From JAAAOZ01 sp964496595 (GTDB lineage Bacteria > Chloroflexota > Anaerolineae > B4-G1 > SLSP01), in assembly GCA_964496595.1 (NCBI GenBank), contig CAZCAI010000012.1, forward strand, positions 1-47,366: a DNA stretch of 47,366 bases, given 5' to 3'. How positions within the stretch are numbered: position 1 is the stretch's first letter; each line of letters opens with the position of its first letter. Made by a program: the position numbers and the translations under genes. This document shows, piece after piece, positions 1-8,380 of the stretch. The notes beneath the pieces are model-generated. The model worked only from the letters and a program-made list of their open reading frames with translations. It ran no database searches and was not told the DNA's origin.

Positions 1-3000
1 ATCCGTCGCGCGATTGTTCTCCGGGTTCGATTCCACCACATCCTCATCCGTCCGGTAGCCAATCTCCACGGTATTACTGAGGACGAAAACTTCGTCGGTG
101 GGGATCGCGGTCGTCAGCACAGCGCGCACGGTCAACTCGTCACCCGCCATCGGATCCAACGTGCCGACGGCGTAGGTGTAGCGCCCGCTGCCCAGCGGCG
201 TCCATCCGGGAGCGTCAACCTCCACGGCGGAGGCCGGCGCGATGGTGTCGGTGAGCACCACATCCCGCAACGTGACGCCGGAGGCGGTGGCATTGGTGTA
301 GCGCACGGTATAGACCACCTCCTGGCCCGGATCGATCCACATCTCGCCGTCGTCCTTGGATACCTGCGCATCGACGCGCGGCAGCTCCGTCACGGAGACC
401 GGCGCCAAGCCCGGATGATCGAAGTAGAAGCCACCCACCAGCGTCTCCAGGCGATTGTAGTGCTTGCCGTCAGGCGTCATCCGATCCGACCGGACGCGGA
501 AGGCCATCGTGATCGTCTCCTGGGACGCGATATTGATGTTGGGCCACACCAGGCGCGTCGGACGCCCGGAGAGCACGTTGGGCGTCGCGCCTGCCACACG
601 CGCATCGTAGGTGAAGGAGTAGGGCAGCGTATCGGTGAGGATCATCGCCTGCGCCGTCTCCATCTCGTTGAAGAGCGTGATCGTGTAGGTGACCATCTCC
701 CCCGCCGTGATGTGCGCCGGATAGACGGTCTTCTGCACCAGGACGGTGGGGATGCCCGCCACATAGACCGGCGCGGCATTTTCGATATCGGGGATATCGA
801 CTGGCTCGCCGGTATCCTGATCCTCGGCATAGGCCGAGACGCGCGGGTTGCGATAATCGCCGGATACCAAATCCTCATCCGTCCGCGCGCGGAACACAAT
901 CCGCAACCGCTCATTTTGATCTAGCGGATCAGCGACCGACCATTTGACCTGCTGACCTTGCACCGCGATCTCCTCAGGCCCCTCGACAGTCTCCAAAAAG
1001 GTGAAGCCATCAGGCAGCATCTCGGTGAGGAAGATATTCGCAAGAACTGTCGCGTCCGTGCCGTTGTAGAGGTTGATGGTGTAGGTCACTACGTCGCCGG
1101 CCTTCACCTCCTGCGGCGAAACATCTTTAAAGAAGCCTACGCCCGGCGCTACGAAAACGCCGACGGTCTCCGTATACTTGGTATCGACCATCCAATGAAT
1201 CGGGGCGGTGCATTCAACAGCGTTCCGCCGCTTGCCGACATCCGCGTAGGCGCGCGCCCGAAAGACGATCTCGATGCTGGTCTGGGGCGGTATCACATCC
1301 AACGTCCAGCGCAACGGATCCTCGCTGTCGGGTTCCGGGCCGGAAACCCACCCTAAATACTCCCAATTGTCCGGCAGGATGTCGGTAACCACCACATCCT
1401 GGACCGTCGCGCCGGTGGTATTTTCCACTTCCATCGTGTAAACCACCTCGCCATACGGGCCAATCTGCTCGACGTCCGGCTCCTTCTTGATCAACACGCC
1501 GGGGACCACATCCAGGGTCTTACCATCGACCTTCTCCGCCGGCGGCACGCAGATGGCCCGATCGCCAATCCCAATAACCTCCGTATTGCTCCGGTATCCC
1601 TGCTTGCGATCATCGTCACCGGTGAGCAGCGGCGCGCGCAATGCGAGCGCCACCTCCATCGTCCCGCCGGCCGGCAGCGTCAGATTGCTCCAGTAATAAA
1701 GCGGCGGATCTTCAGTCAAATCCTGCGACGAGGTCGGCGGCGAAGTGGCAAGCAGCGTAAAATCACCCACCCAGACGCTCGGCAACTCCCATTCCAACGT
1801 GATCCCGGTGATGTCCGTCGTGGGCGTGATGCGATTATCACGCAGCGTAATCGTCAGCGTCGTCAACTCGCCCACGGCCACGGGATTGGGCGTCGCCGAT
1901 TGGAGGATCGAGACGTGCGGCGTGATAGTCACACTCGAATCTCGCAACTTATCCGCGTTCGTCCGCCACATCTCCGGCTCGCGCACCTGGAAGAGAACCG
2001 TTCCTACATCCTGCTGCAAATCCCGCCCCTCACCGCGATCCTCGCACCACGATGTGCCGAGGCCCGTATCCTCCGGGAGACCGGTCGTGCTCACAACAAA
2101 TGTGTGCTGCCAGGACTCTCCCGGCGGCAACGGCGCGGGCGGCATCACAGTAGTACTATACACATAATCGCCGTCCGCCGGGTCCGAAAAGAAAACAGAG
2201 GAAAGATCATCGGCAAAAGCAGTTACAGTATAGAGCGTCCGCGGCGAGATGTTGAGGATACTGGCTTCATACGCCAGCAACTCGCCCTGGACAACCGCGC
2301 TTTGCTGGGCAAACTTGTTGATGCGAAACGGCGTATCGACCTCCACTTCCGTCGACCACTCATCCACCACGGGACAGATCCCCGTCTCCGCATTATACGC
2401 CCACACATCATTATAATACTTCTCGTGAGCCACCCCGTCGACAACGGCGCGGAAGATCAATGTATGCGACGCCCCCACATCCAAGCCGGGAAGAGCACCC
2501 CAAACGACAACCGCGCCATCGGAAAGCACCTGGGTCGGTGTGAAGGGCGCCTCGGTAGGCGCGACCATCTCTTGATAGGAGAAATAACGCCCGTACACAT
2601 CATCTATCGGCAGGACATCCGTCACCACGATCGGGCCGGGAATGTCCCGCTCGCCGACGTTGTCCAGTGTGATGGTGTAGGTCACCACCTCGCCGGGAAT
2701 TTGCGAGTCCGGTACGACCTGCTTAGAAAGCTCAATCTCCGGATCGACATCCAATACCGCCAATTGATTTTCATCCGGCAGCGCCAATTGATTTTCATCG
2801 TGGCCGATATAGGTCCCAAAGCTGGCGAACCCGGCCGTCGCCGTGACGCTGTTGGCGTAGGAATCGGCGCAATTCCAGCGACCGGAAGGCAAGATTTGCG
2901 CCGGCACATCGACGAGATAGGACATCGTGACGGCGCCATTCGCCGCGACCGCTACATTATCCCAGCGCAGATAAGGGCCTTTTACGAGATCCGGCGGCGG

Positions 3001-4287
3001 GCCGAGCAGCGTCTCGGAGAAGATGAACGTATTGTGAAGGCCATCTTCCAATCGCAAAGCATCCTCAGAAACAATATCCCGGTCATGCAGCGGATTATAG
3101 AACGTGAGGGTGTAAGTGACAGGGCGATTAGCATAGGTTGTCGTCGGCTTGTCAAGCGGCGGCCCTGTCGTGACGATCTTATCAAAGGGGCTGAGGATGC
3201 GCGTTTCCAACCTATCATTAGCATTAGCCGGTCGCACGGGCATCCCGTCGGCCCAGGCCAACAACGACACTTTATCGTTCTCAAGATATTGCACCTTCGG
3301 ATTGTACGCTGTATCGCGCGGCACACGCGCGATGAATGTCACAGTGGTCGCCGCGCCCGGTTCCAAGTCACTGGGCAACGTCCACGAGAGCACGCCCGTC
3401 GTGGGATCATAACCGGTGATCACGCCCGTCTGATCAGCCGTCACCTCGATCACGCTATCTTGAATTTGCGCGGGTAACGTCTCCTGCACCACAAGATTAC
3501 TGGCGCGGACAGCATCCGGGCGCTCATCGCCATCCTCCTCCGTGACATTCTCGATTCGCACGGTGTAGGTCACCAGCCGCCCTACCCGGCAATGCTCCTC
3601 CGGGGCGACCTCGCCCTCCGCCATCTTATCGATGCTCAGCAGCGGGCCGACGACCATCGCGCTCACGACCGGCGCCGCGACGTCCTCCTCCTCGCCGGGC
3701 ACGGAGGCCACCACCGAGTTAGCGATGTTGCTGGGGCCGAGGTCGCTCCACGTCCGCGGCTCGTGTTCTTTCAACGCCGGTTGCAACGTGATCGGCACCG
3801 TGACGGAGAAGACAATCTCCACACTCTCACCGGCTGCTAACGGATAAAGCGCCCACGTCGCCTCGCCGCGCTCATCCAACAATTCGATAGTTTGCGTGAA
3901 ACTCGCGACAGCATCGGACGGCGTCGCGACGTAGCCATTAAACTTCGCCAAAATACCGCGCTCCCACCAGATATCTTTGGTAGCCTGCGGCGCGTTCGTC
4001 GTCCACGTATCGAACAACTCGATGCCGCTCACCGAGGCGTCCGAGGTGTTGGTCACCGCGATGGTGTAGGTCGCCACCTCGCCGGCGAACACCGTCGCCG
4101 TTCCCTTCTGAATGATCCGCAACGATGCTTGAGTCGCATCCGGCGCCGCCATACCTGGCGCAGCCGCCCCCCGCATAGGCGAGATCAACGCCAGGAACAA
4201 ACCGCCCAACAACCCCGCTCCTCCCACAATCACCAGTGAAAGCGCCATACGCCTCATCCAAATCGATTGGTCTTTTGTATGTTTCAT
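1..4287 (-). CDS. Giant secreted DUF11-repeat protein, N-terminal part (runs off the window)
   Basis: A single frame is open without a stop from an ATG at 4287 to base 1 (1429 codons, checked line by line); the C-terminus lies outside the window. The start has a good ribosome-binding site (GGGAG, 6 nt upstream). Residues about 12-35 form a hydrophobic signal/anchor segment after MKHTKDQSIWMRR. The rest is a chain of about ten or more beta-sandwich repeats, each marked by a VTYTI-like strand followed by N and later D-x-LP (for example VVTYTITLDNVGE, MVTYTITLFNE, EVVYTVRYTN). This is the DUF11/conserved-repeat architecture of bacterial cell-surface proteins. No catalytic domain is visible. A small in-frame duplication, DENQLALP DENQLAVL, lies at about 2761-2802. 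Long plus-strand ORFs here (such as 1900-3477) are antisense shadows. A surface stalk, sheath or adhesion role is inference. Confidence 0.85.
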   Translation of the reverse strand, partial: MKHTKDQSIWMRRMALSLVIVGGAGLLGGLFLALISPMRGAAAPGMAAPDATQASLRIIQKGTATVFAGEVATYTIAVTNTSDASVSGIELFDTWTTNAPQATKDIWWERGILAKFNGYVATPSDAVASFTQTIELLDERGEATWALYPLAAGESVEIVFSVTVPITLQPALKEHEPRTWSDLGPSNIANSVVASVPGEEEDVAAPVVSAMVVGPLLSIDKMAEGEVAPEEHCRVGRLVTYTVRIENVTEEDGDERPDAVRASNLVVQETLPAQIQDSVIEVTADQTGVITGYDPTTGVLSWTLPSDLEPGAATTVTFIARVPRDTAYNPKVQYLENDKVSLLAWADGMPVRPANANDRLETRILSPFDKIVTTGPPLDKPTTTYANRPVTYTLTFYNPLHDRDIVSEDALRLEDGLHNTFIFSETLLGPPPDLVKGPYLRWDNVAVAANGAVTMSYLVDVPAQILPSGRWNCADSYANSVTATAGFASFGTYIGHDENQLALPDENQLAVLDVDPEIELSKQVVPDSQIPGEVVTYTITLDNVGERDIPGPIVVTDVLPIDDVYGRYFSYQEMVAPTEAPFTPTQVLSDGAVVVWGALPGLDVGASHTLIFRAVVDGVAHEKYYNDVWAYNAETGICPVVDEWSTEVEVDTPFRINKFAQQSAVVQGELLAYEASILNISPRTLYTVTAFADDLSSVFFSDPADGDYVYSTTVMPPAPLPPGESWQHTFVVSTTGLPEDTGLGTSWCEDRGEGRDLQQDVGTVLFQVREPEMWRTNADKLRDSSVTITPHVSILQSATPNPVAVGELTTLTITLRDNRITPTTDITGITLEWELPSVWVGDFTLLATSPPTSSQDLTEDPPLYYWSNLTLPAGGTMEVALALRAPLLTGDDDRKQGYRSNTEVIGIGDRAICVPPAEKVDGKTLDVVPGVLIKKEPDVEQIGPYGEVVYTMEVENTTGATVQDVVVTDILPDNWEYLGWVSGPEPDSEDPLRWTLDVIPPQTSIEIVFRARAYADVGKRRNAVECTAPIHWMVDTKYTETVGVFVAPGVGFFKDVSPQEVKAGDVVTYTINLYNGTDATVLANIFLTEMLPDGFTFLETVEGPEEIAVQGQQVKWSVADPLDQNERLRIVFRARTDEDLVSGDYRNPRVSAYAEDQDTGEPVDIPDIENAAPVYVAGIPTVLVQKTVYPAHITAGEMVTYTITLFNEMETAQAMILTDTLPYSFTYDARVAGATPNVLSGRPTRLVWPNINIASQETITMAFRVRSDRMTPDGKHYNRLETLVGGFYFDHPGLAPVSVTELPRVDAQVSKDDGEMWIDPGQEVVYTVRYTNATASGVTLRDVVLTDTIAPASAVEVDAPGWTPLGSGRYTYAVGTLDPMAGDELTVRAVLTTAIPTDEVFVLSNTVEIGYRTDEDVVESNPENNRATD

Positions 4288-4400
4288 GATTCACTCCCAT
4301 TTTGAACACAAACGCCGTTATCCAAGCACAACCAATAAAGGGGGTACAAATTTCGCCCAAGAGACTTCGAGGTGAGGGAGTCAATCCCGAGTTCATGGAG

Positions 4401-4430
4401 ATTATAAGACTATTTTATACTTCAAAACGC
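4401..4430 (-). promoter_or_regulatory. Possible promoter of the DUF11 protein gene
   Basis: On the minus strand a perfect TATAAT -10 box (complement of 4401-4406) lies about 115 nt upstream of the start at 4287, in an AT-rich stretch. The -35 region at the expected distance (GCGTTT/CGTTTT) is a poor match, so the call rests mainly on the -10 box. Confidence 0.35.
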
Positions 4431-4563
4431 TGCCTAGATGTGGTGGGATTATGAATTTTTGGAGGGACGCCAACAATTAATTAGATTATAGCCCTCGCTT
4501 CCCCCTCTGTCAATTACACTCTCCCCAGCACCCCATTTTCCGTTTTGCAATTATACCCTATTC

Positions 4564-4661
4564 GCTCTAAGTGGATTGTTAAATCCGCGCCTCTTGAGCA
4601 TACTTCGAACGTATTTTCAGCTTGTGCAAGCAAAACGGGGATCTAGCGATCCCCTTGGAGC
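4564..4661 (+). repeat. Paired-palindrome element, copy 1 (98 bp)
   Basis: It starts GCTCTAAG and ends CTTGGAGC. A first hairpin (stem GTGGATT/AATCCGC, loop GTTA) and a last hairpin (GGGGATC, loop TAGC, GATCCCC) flank a middle segment with a weak hairpin (GCTTG/CAAGC). It aligns without gaps to 12865-12962 in inverted orientation with 79 of 98 identical bases, and a shared 16-nt flank GAGAATGGGAAAGCCC follows. Related shorter copies lie at 28370, 36271 and 47311. No coding capacity is visible; the element fills much of the 763-bp gene-free stretch 4288-5050. Confidence 0.8.
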
Positions 4662-4738
4662 GAGAATGGGAAAGCCCTACCCCAGCACCGCCCACATCAA
4701 TGACCAAAGCATCCACTTTTTCCGTGTTTGAGCTTGGT

Positions 4739-4767
4739 TTGACAAATTGCCGCCTTTATGGCATAAT
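4739..4767 (+). promoter_or_regulatory. Sigma-70-type promoter of the S1-domain gene or its leader
   Basis: TTGACA at 4739-4744, a 17-nt spacer and CATAAT at 4762-4767. Transcription would start near 4774, giving a leader of about 275 nt before the ATG at 5051. Confidence 0.75.
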
Positions 4768-4773
4768 ATATAT

Positions 4774-4970
4774 CGAAGTGATATAGTCATACTTGTGCCC
4801 ATCTGTGCGGCCGGCAAAGAGCTAGGCTAGTGTTCTGGAGGTAGATTTAGGAAAGGAAATTTCCGAAGTTAACTCCGGCGTATTTGATAACACATACACG
4901 TAATCATTCAGAGACCGACTTAGTGATGCCCAGCGCATGAAGCGGATGGCGGCGAACAAGTCGGTCTTTT
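4774..4970 (+). ncRNA. Structured leader or small RNA ending in a terminator-like hairpin
   Basis: Between the promoter at 4739 and the S1-domain gene the transcript contains GACCGACTT (4913-4921) pairing perfectly with AAGTCGGTC (4958-4966), followed by TTTTGTTTT. Inside the loop ATGC/GCAT forms a smaller hairpin. This looks like an intrinsic terminator placed about 80 nt before the gene, so the roughly 195-nt transcript may be a free small RNA or a transcription attenuator. I could not match it to a known riboswitch or to 6S RNA. Upstream segments GCCGG/CCGGC and GGAAATTTCC could form further pairs. Confidence 0.5.
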
Positions 4971-5050
4971 GTTTTGCCACACAGGCAGCGCAAAATGACA
5001 TCGCTTTCAAATAAACTTTCAAAGATCGTAATATATTCAGAGGAGGCAGA

Positions 5051-5893
5051 ATGCTTAGACAGCAAATAGACACTATGAACAAAAATTTCAATTTCGCAGC
5101 GTTGCTCGAGAAGGAGCGATATGATGAGGCCCGCCCGCATCAGGGCGAGGTGTTGGAAACTGAAGTGCTCTCCGTCAGCGACAAGGATGTGATTGTGGCC
5201 CTCAGCGGCAAGCACGACGGCATTATTCCCCGCCAGGATTTGGATATGGTGGATGCGGATATCATCGAATCGCTCCAGGTTGGAAAGCAGATCCCGGTGA
5301 AGGTGATCAAAGAGTCGCCCAAGATGGGCGGGATCATGGTCTCTTTGAAGAAGGGGCTGGAGCAGCAGGATTGGCTGCGCGCCGAGCGGCTCTTGGAGAG
5401 CGGCGAGGTTGTCGATGGCGAGGTGATAGAGGTCAACCGCGGCGGCGTGCTGGTGAACTTCGGACGTCTGCAAGCCTTCGTCCCGAATTCGCATCTGACA
5501 TCGATTCCGCGCGGCCTGCGCGAGGATCGCCTGAGCGAGGCAAAGGAAGAGTTGGTCGGGAAGACGCTCTCGCTGTCCGTGATCGAGGTGAAGCAACGCC
5601 GGCGCCGCTTGATCGTCTCGGAGCGCGTGGCGGAGCAAAAGAACCGCAAGCAGTTGCTCCAAGAGCTGGCCGAGGGCGATATTCGCTCCGGCGTGGTGCA
5701 AAACGTGGTCGATTTCGGCGCTTTTGTCGACTTGGGCGGCATTGACGGCCTGATTCACATCTCGGAGCTGGATTGGGACTACGTGGAAAATCCCCGCTCC
5801 GTGGTGAAAGAGGGCGATGAGGTGGAGGTCTATGTGCTTGATGTGGATCGCGAGAACGAGCGCATCGCTCTGAGCCGCAAGCGCCTGATCTAG
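5051..5893 (+). CDS. rpsA: S1 domain RNA-binding protein (30S ribosomal protein S1-like)
   Basis: 280 residues with three S1 (OB-fold) domains at about 32-102, 118-194 and 210-279. The last is the most canonical (VDFGAFVDLGGIDGLIHISEL, ending VEVYVLDVDRENERIALS). Such proteins bind mRNA and help ribosomes load on transcripts. E. coli S1 has six domains; a short three- to four-domain form is common outside Proteobacteria, so this is either the S1 equivalent or an S1-like RNA-binding protein. The start at 5051 has an ideal AGGAGG 4 nt upstream; an internal ATG at 5084 lacks one. It is a single-gene unit with its own promoter (4739), long leader and strong terminator (5926). The symbol is by homology of domain type only. 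Confidence 0.85.
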   Translation: MLRQQIDTMNKNFNFAALLEKERYDEARPHQGEVLETEVLSVSDKDVIVALSGKHDGIIPRQDLDMVDADIIESLQVGKQIPVKVIKESPKMGGIMVSLKKGLEQQDWLRAERLLESGEVVDGEVIEVNRGGVLVNFGRLQAFVPNSHLTSIPRGLREDRLSEAKEELVGKTLSLSVIEVKQRRRRLIVSERVAEQKNRKQLLQELAEGDIRSGVVQNVVDFGAFVDLGGIDGLIHISELDWDYVENPRSVVKEGDEVEVYVLDVDRENERIALSRKRLI

Positions 5894-5925
5894 AGAGCGG
5901 CCCCCGTCTCGCCCCGCAAACGCAA

Positions 5926-5968
5926 AAATCCGAGCCTGCTGTGTATCAGCAAGCTCGGATTTCTTTTT
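5926..5968 (+). terminator. Intrinsic terminator after the S1-domain gene
   Basis: AAATCCGAGC (5926-5935) pairs with GCTCGGATTT (5953-5962), with an inner GCTG/CAGC stem, followed by CTTTTT. It lies 33 nt after the stop codon. Confidence 0.9.
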
Positions 5969-6077
5969 ATCTCACCCTTGCGAAGGTTACCTACGCATCC
6001 CGCCCCAAAGGCTGGCGTCCAGACCACGACGCGCGCCGGATCAAAGCCCGTCTGGAACCTTCGCAAGGTTTGCCGGG

Positions 6078-6875
6078 TTAAAACGCCTCGGCCAAGGTCA
6101 TGACGCGCGGACATTTGCCGTCGATGTCGGTGAAGTCGTACTCCTCGGCCAACGCGGCGGTATAGAGAATCTCGCCCGATTTGTCCATCACGTCGGGATC
6201 GGCGGCCAAGGCGGCGACGGCGCGCCCGACAAAGCGCGGCGATTCGGAGTTGCACAGATCGAAGTACTCCGCCGCCTGCATCACTTTCTCGGTGCGCACC
6301 AGGCCCGGATAGAGGGCGACCACGGCGACGTCGTAATCCTCCAACTCGAGCGCCATATCGGCGGCCATCCGGTCGGTCGCGGTTTTGGCGACGCCGTAGA
6401 TGGTGTTGGCGAGGTACTTACGTCCCGCCCACGACGAGATGTTGACGATCAAGCCGCTGCCCTGCGCGATCATCAGCGGCGCGGCAAACTGGCTGGCGAT
6501 GAAGTGCGCCCGCACCCCCGCCTCGAACATCGCATCCCAGCGCCAACGCGGCTGCTCCCAAAAAGGCGCTTCCCACGTGTAATCGCCATTCTCGACCATC
6601 CGCTCGTATCCGCCCCACACGTTGTTGACCAAAATATCGAGGCGCCCGTGCTCGCTGTAGATGCGCTCAAAGACCGCCGCGACCTCATCATCACGCCGAT
6701 GATCGCAGCGCAGGGGGATGATGTTGCGCGGCAGCCACGTCTGATCCGGCGCCGTGCGACCCGTGATGTAGACCGTCGCGCCGGCCTCCTGCAATCCCAG
6801 CGCGACGCCCTTCCCCACGCCCCGGCTCGCGCCGGTGACCACCGCCACCCTATTCTTTAAGATCGTTGTATTCAT
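6078..6875 (-). CDS. Short-chain dehydrogenase/reductase (SDR family)
   Basis: About 265 residues. Classical SDR features are visible: the N-terminal Rossmann motif TGASRGVGKG binding NAD(P), a NNVWGG segment in place of NNAG, a catalytic Ser in NISSWAG, and YGVAKTATD, which holds the Tyr-x-x-x-Lys pair. The long insertion with Trp/Glu-rich sequence after NNVWGG resembles DHRS1-like SDRs; the substrate cannot be told. I prefer the ATG at 6875 with GGTGAG just upstream; an in-frame GTG at 6884 directly abuts the stop of the preceding lipoprotein gene. It is the last gene of a minus-strand run DUF2082 - lipoprotein - SDR. The link between these three is by position only. Confidence 0.88.
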   Translation of the reverse strand: MNTTILKNRVAVVTGASRGVGKGVALGLQEAGATVYITGRTAPDQTWLPRNIIPLRCDHRRDDEVAAVFERIYSEHGRLDILVNNVWGGYERMVENGDYTWEAPFWEQPRWRWDAMFEAGVRAHFIASQFAAPLMIAQGSGLIVNISSWAGRKYLANTIYGVAKTATDRMAADMALELEDYDVAVVALYPGLVRTEKVMQAAEYFDLCNSESPRFVGRAVAALAADPDVMDKSGEILYTAALAEEYDFTDIDGKCPRVMTLAEAF

Positions 6876-6884
6876 CGCGCTCAC

Positions 6885-7427
6885 CTACCCTTGCGGCGAC
6901 GCATCGGTCGCATTGACTTCGACCGTATCGCCCAATTGATAGGAGAGACTCACATCGCCGATGGTGTACTCGGTGTAGGGATTAATCAGGTTAGGATACG
7001 CTTTAAGGTGCAGGGCCTGGCGGCGCTCGACGACGGCGAACTCGGTCACCAGCGTGCCGTGTCCGGCCAAATCGTAATGGATGTGATAATCACCCTCCGC
7101 CAACGACAACCTATACTCACCGGGAAACGTGAGATCCCCCGGCTCCAACACCCCCAACGTCATCACCTGGACGCGCGCCCGCACCTCTTCAGGCGCCGCT
7201 TGATCGACGATCTTCACATCGCCGTAAATATCCTCATCTGGGACGAAGCGCTGCTCGCCGGCATTGTACGCGCCGATACTGATGCGGACCTCGCCCGCTT
7301 CCAACATCGTCAACTTCACACGCGGCTCGAGCTGCGCCGGCGCGGGTGCAGGCGTGGCCTGACACGCCGCCGCCATAATAACCATCAAAACAAACACCAC
7401 CGATATCCATAAAGTTCGAGTTTTCAT
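6885..7427 (-). CDS. Predicted lipoprotein of unknown function
   Basis: 180 residues. An N-terminal signal of about 21 residues (KTRTLWISVVFVLMVIMA) ends in a lipobox AAAC at Cys22, followed by a Pro/Ala-rich linker, so the protein should be lipid-anchored outside the membrane. The remainder is predicted beta-rich (GEVRISIGAYN, EYRLSLAEGDYHIHYDL, VTEFAVVERRQ) and may be an Ig-like or transthyretin-like fold; I recognise no family. The start at 7427 has GGGAG upstream. The gene sits 20 nt after the zinc-ribbon gene, and its stop touches the SDR start region, which suggests cotranscription. Confidence 0.75.
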   Translation of the reverse strand: MKTRTLWISVVFVLMVIMAAACQATPAPAPAQLEPRVKLTMLEAGEVRISIGAYNAGEQRFVPDEDIYGDVKIVDQAAPEEVRARVQVMTLGVLEPGDLTFPGEYRLSLAEGDYHIHYDLAGHGTLVTEFAVVERRQALHLKAYPNLINPYTEYTIGDVSLSYQLGDTVEVNATDASPQG

Positions 7428-7447
7428 TGGATCATCTCCCTGATAGC

Positions 7448-7690
7448 TCAGTCGGCGAAGAGAACTTCAAGCAGCGTACCCACATCATCCCGACCTTCCA
7501 GCATCTGAAGATTATAGACCTCGGTGAAGCCGCAATTGCGGCACGAGACAAAAGCATAACGATAGCTCTGCACCTCGAAAAGCCGCGAAAGCCCCGTCCC
7601 CGACATAGCCAAACGCTCGACGTGTGCGCCGCGTCCACCGCACTTCGAGCAGACAAACGCTTCGGATAAACGACGATCAAGATCGGACAT
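7448..7690 (-). CDS. DUF2082 zinc-ribbon nucleic-acid-binding protein
   Basis: 80 residues. CSKC near the N-terminus and CRNC about 35 residues later form a zinc ribbon. The segments GTGLSRLFEVQSYRY, VSCRNCGFTE and the Leu/Phe-rich end LLEVLFAD match the COG3478/DUF2082 family, predicted small nucleic-acid-binding proteins. The biochemical role is not established. The start at 7690 has GGAGG 6 nt upstream. An overlapping ORF in another frame (7432-7680) lacks any motif and is a shadow. It is the first gene of the minus-strand trio. Confidence 0.85.
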   Translation of the reverse strand: MSDLDRRLSEAFVCSKCGGRGAHVERLAMSGTGLSRLFEVQSYRYAFVSCRNCGFTEVYNLQMLEGRDDVGTLLEVLFAD

Positions 7691-7856
7691 CAGTTGCCTC
7701 CTTTTGCTCTGATGATAGCGTCGATTTAATTTTCACCCCTCATGGTACACGCCCAGCGCTCGCGCCGCATCGGGCATGTGGGCCGTTCGGGACTGACCAG
7801 TCGGCCAGGATTTTTCCCTGGTCACATGACCAGGGCAGGGATGTGGAGAGATCCAG

Positions 7857-7885
7857 TTGCCGCTTCAGTCAATCTGATGTATCAT
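7857..7885 (+). promoter_or_regulatory. Likely promoter of the DUF6978/DUF1828 cassette
   Basis: TTGCCG (7857-7862), a 17-nt spacer, TATCAT (7880-7885). It lies 43 nt before the ATG at 7928. Just upstream is a hairpin CCCTGGTCACATGACCAGGG. Confidence 0.5.
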
Positions 7886-7927
7886 CAAGTAAAATCTAAC
7901 CTGACATCTTCGTAAATGGAGCAACTT

Positions 7928-8380
7928 ATGCCCGATAACATCCTTACCGAAGCAGAAGCTGAACGCATCGTCGCACTCCCCAAGCGCATCATCGGCCAAA
8001 ATCAATGGGAAGAAAGAGATGATCACAACTGGTATACCGAGATGGAAATCGAGGCCGGCGAACAACTCCCGCTGCGCTTGTACGGACGATTCAATCCGCG
8101 CACCGGCAATTACACATTCATCTTCTTCTGCGGGCGTCTCAATCTGCGTCGCCTGGATATTGGGAAACGGCATCATAATCCCGACTGCCAGAACGTGGGA
8201 ACACACCACAAACACACCTGGACGGATTGCTTCCAAGACAAGTGGGCCTATGAGCCGCCGGAGATGCAAGAGGTCGAAACAATCCGCGAGGCCTTTACCA
8301 AGTTTCTCGCCGAATGCCACATCACCTTGGAAGGTCGCTTTACCGAACCGCCTCAAGCCTATCAGGAGGTACTAATATGA
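7928..8380 (+). CDS. DUF6978-type protein, first gene of an accessory cassette
   Basis: About 150 residues. The N-terminus (LTEAEAERIVALPKRI) and the core LNLRRLDIGKRHHNPDC, then HHKHTW and DKWAY, follow the pattern I associate with DUF6978: an RLD segment, H-x-NPD, a His-rich strand and KWAY. Several conserved His residues suggest metal binding or catalysis, but no function is known to me. The start at 7928 has GGAG 6 nt upstream; an in-frame ATG at 7916 is the alternative. The stop overlaps the next start as ATGA (8377-8380), the usual sign of translational coupling with the DUF1828 gene. Confidence 0.7.
   Translation: MPDNILTEAEAERIVALPKRIIGQNQWEERDDHNWYTEMEIEAGEQLPLRLYGRFNPRTGNYTFIFFCGRLNLRRLDIGKRHHNPDCQNVGTHHKHTWTDCFQDKWAYEPPEMQEVETIREAFTKFLAECHITLEGRFTEPPQAYQEVLI

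Noticed and set aside
23..40. GGGTTCGATTCC, resembling a tRNA T-loop
   Set aside because: The flanking bases do not form the T stem and no acceptor or anticodon arm is present. It is coding sequence of the DUF11 protein.
1900..3477. 525-codon plus-strand ORF, and other plus-strand ORFs between 415 and 4239
   Set aside because: They are antisense to the continuous minus-strand DUF11 frame, which has a signal segment, repeats and a ribosome-binding site. The plus-strand products are rich in Arg, Ile and His without motifs.
4774..4970. Known riboswitch or 6S RNA in front of the S1 gene
   Set aside because: I looked for the TPP, cobalamin, glycine, c-di-GMP and T-box core motifs and for 6S-like end pairing and found none, so only an unclassified leader is reported.
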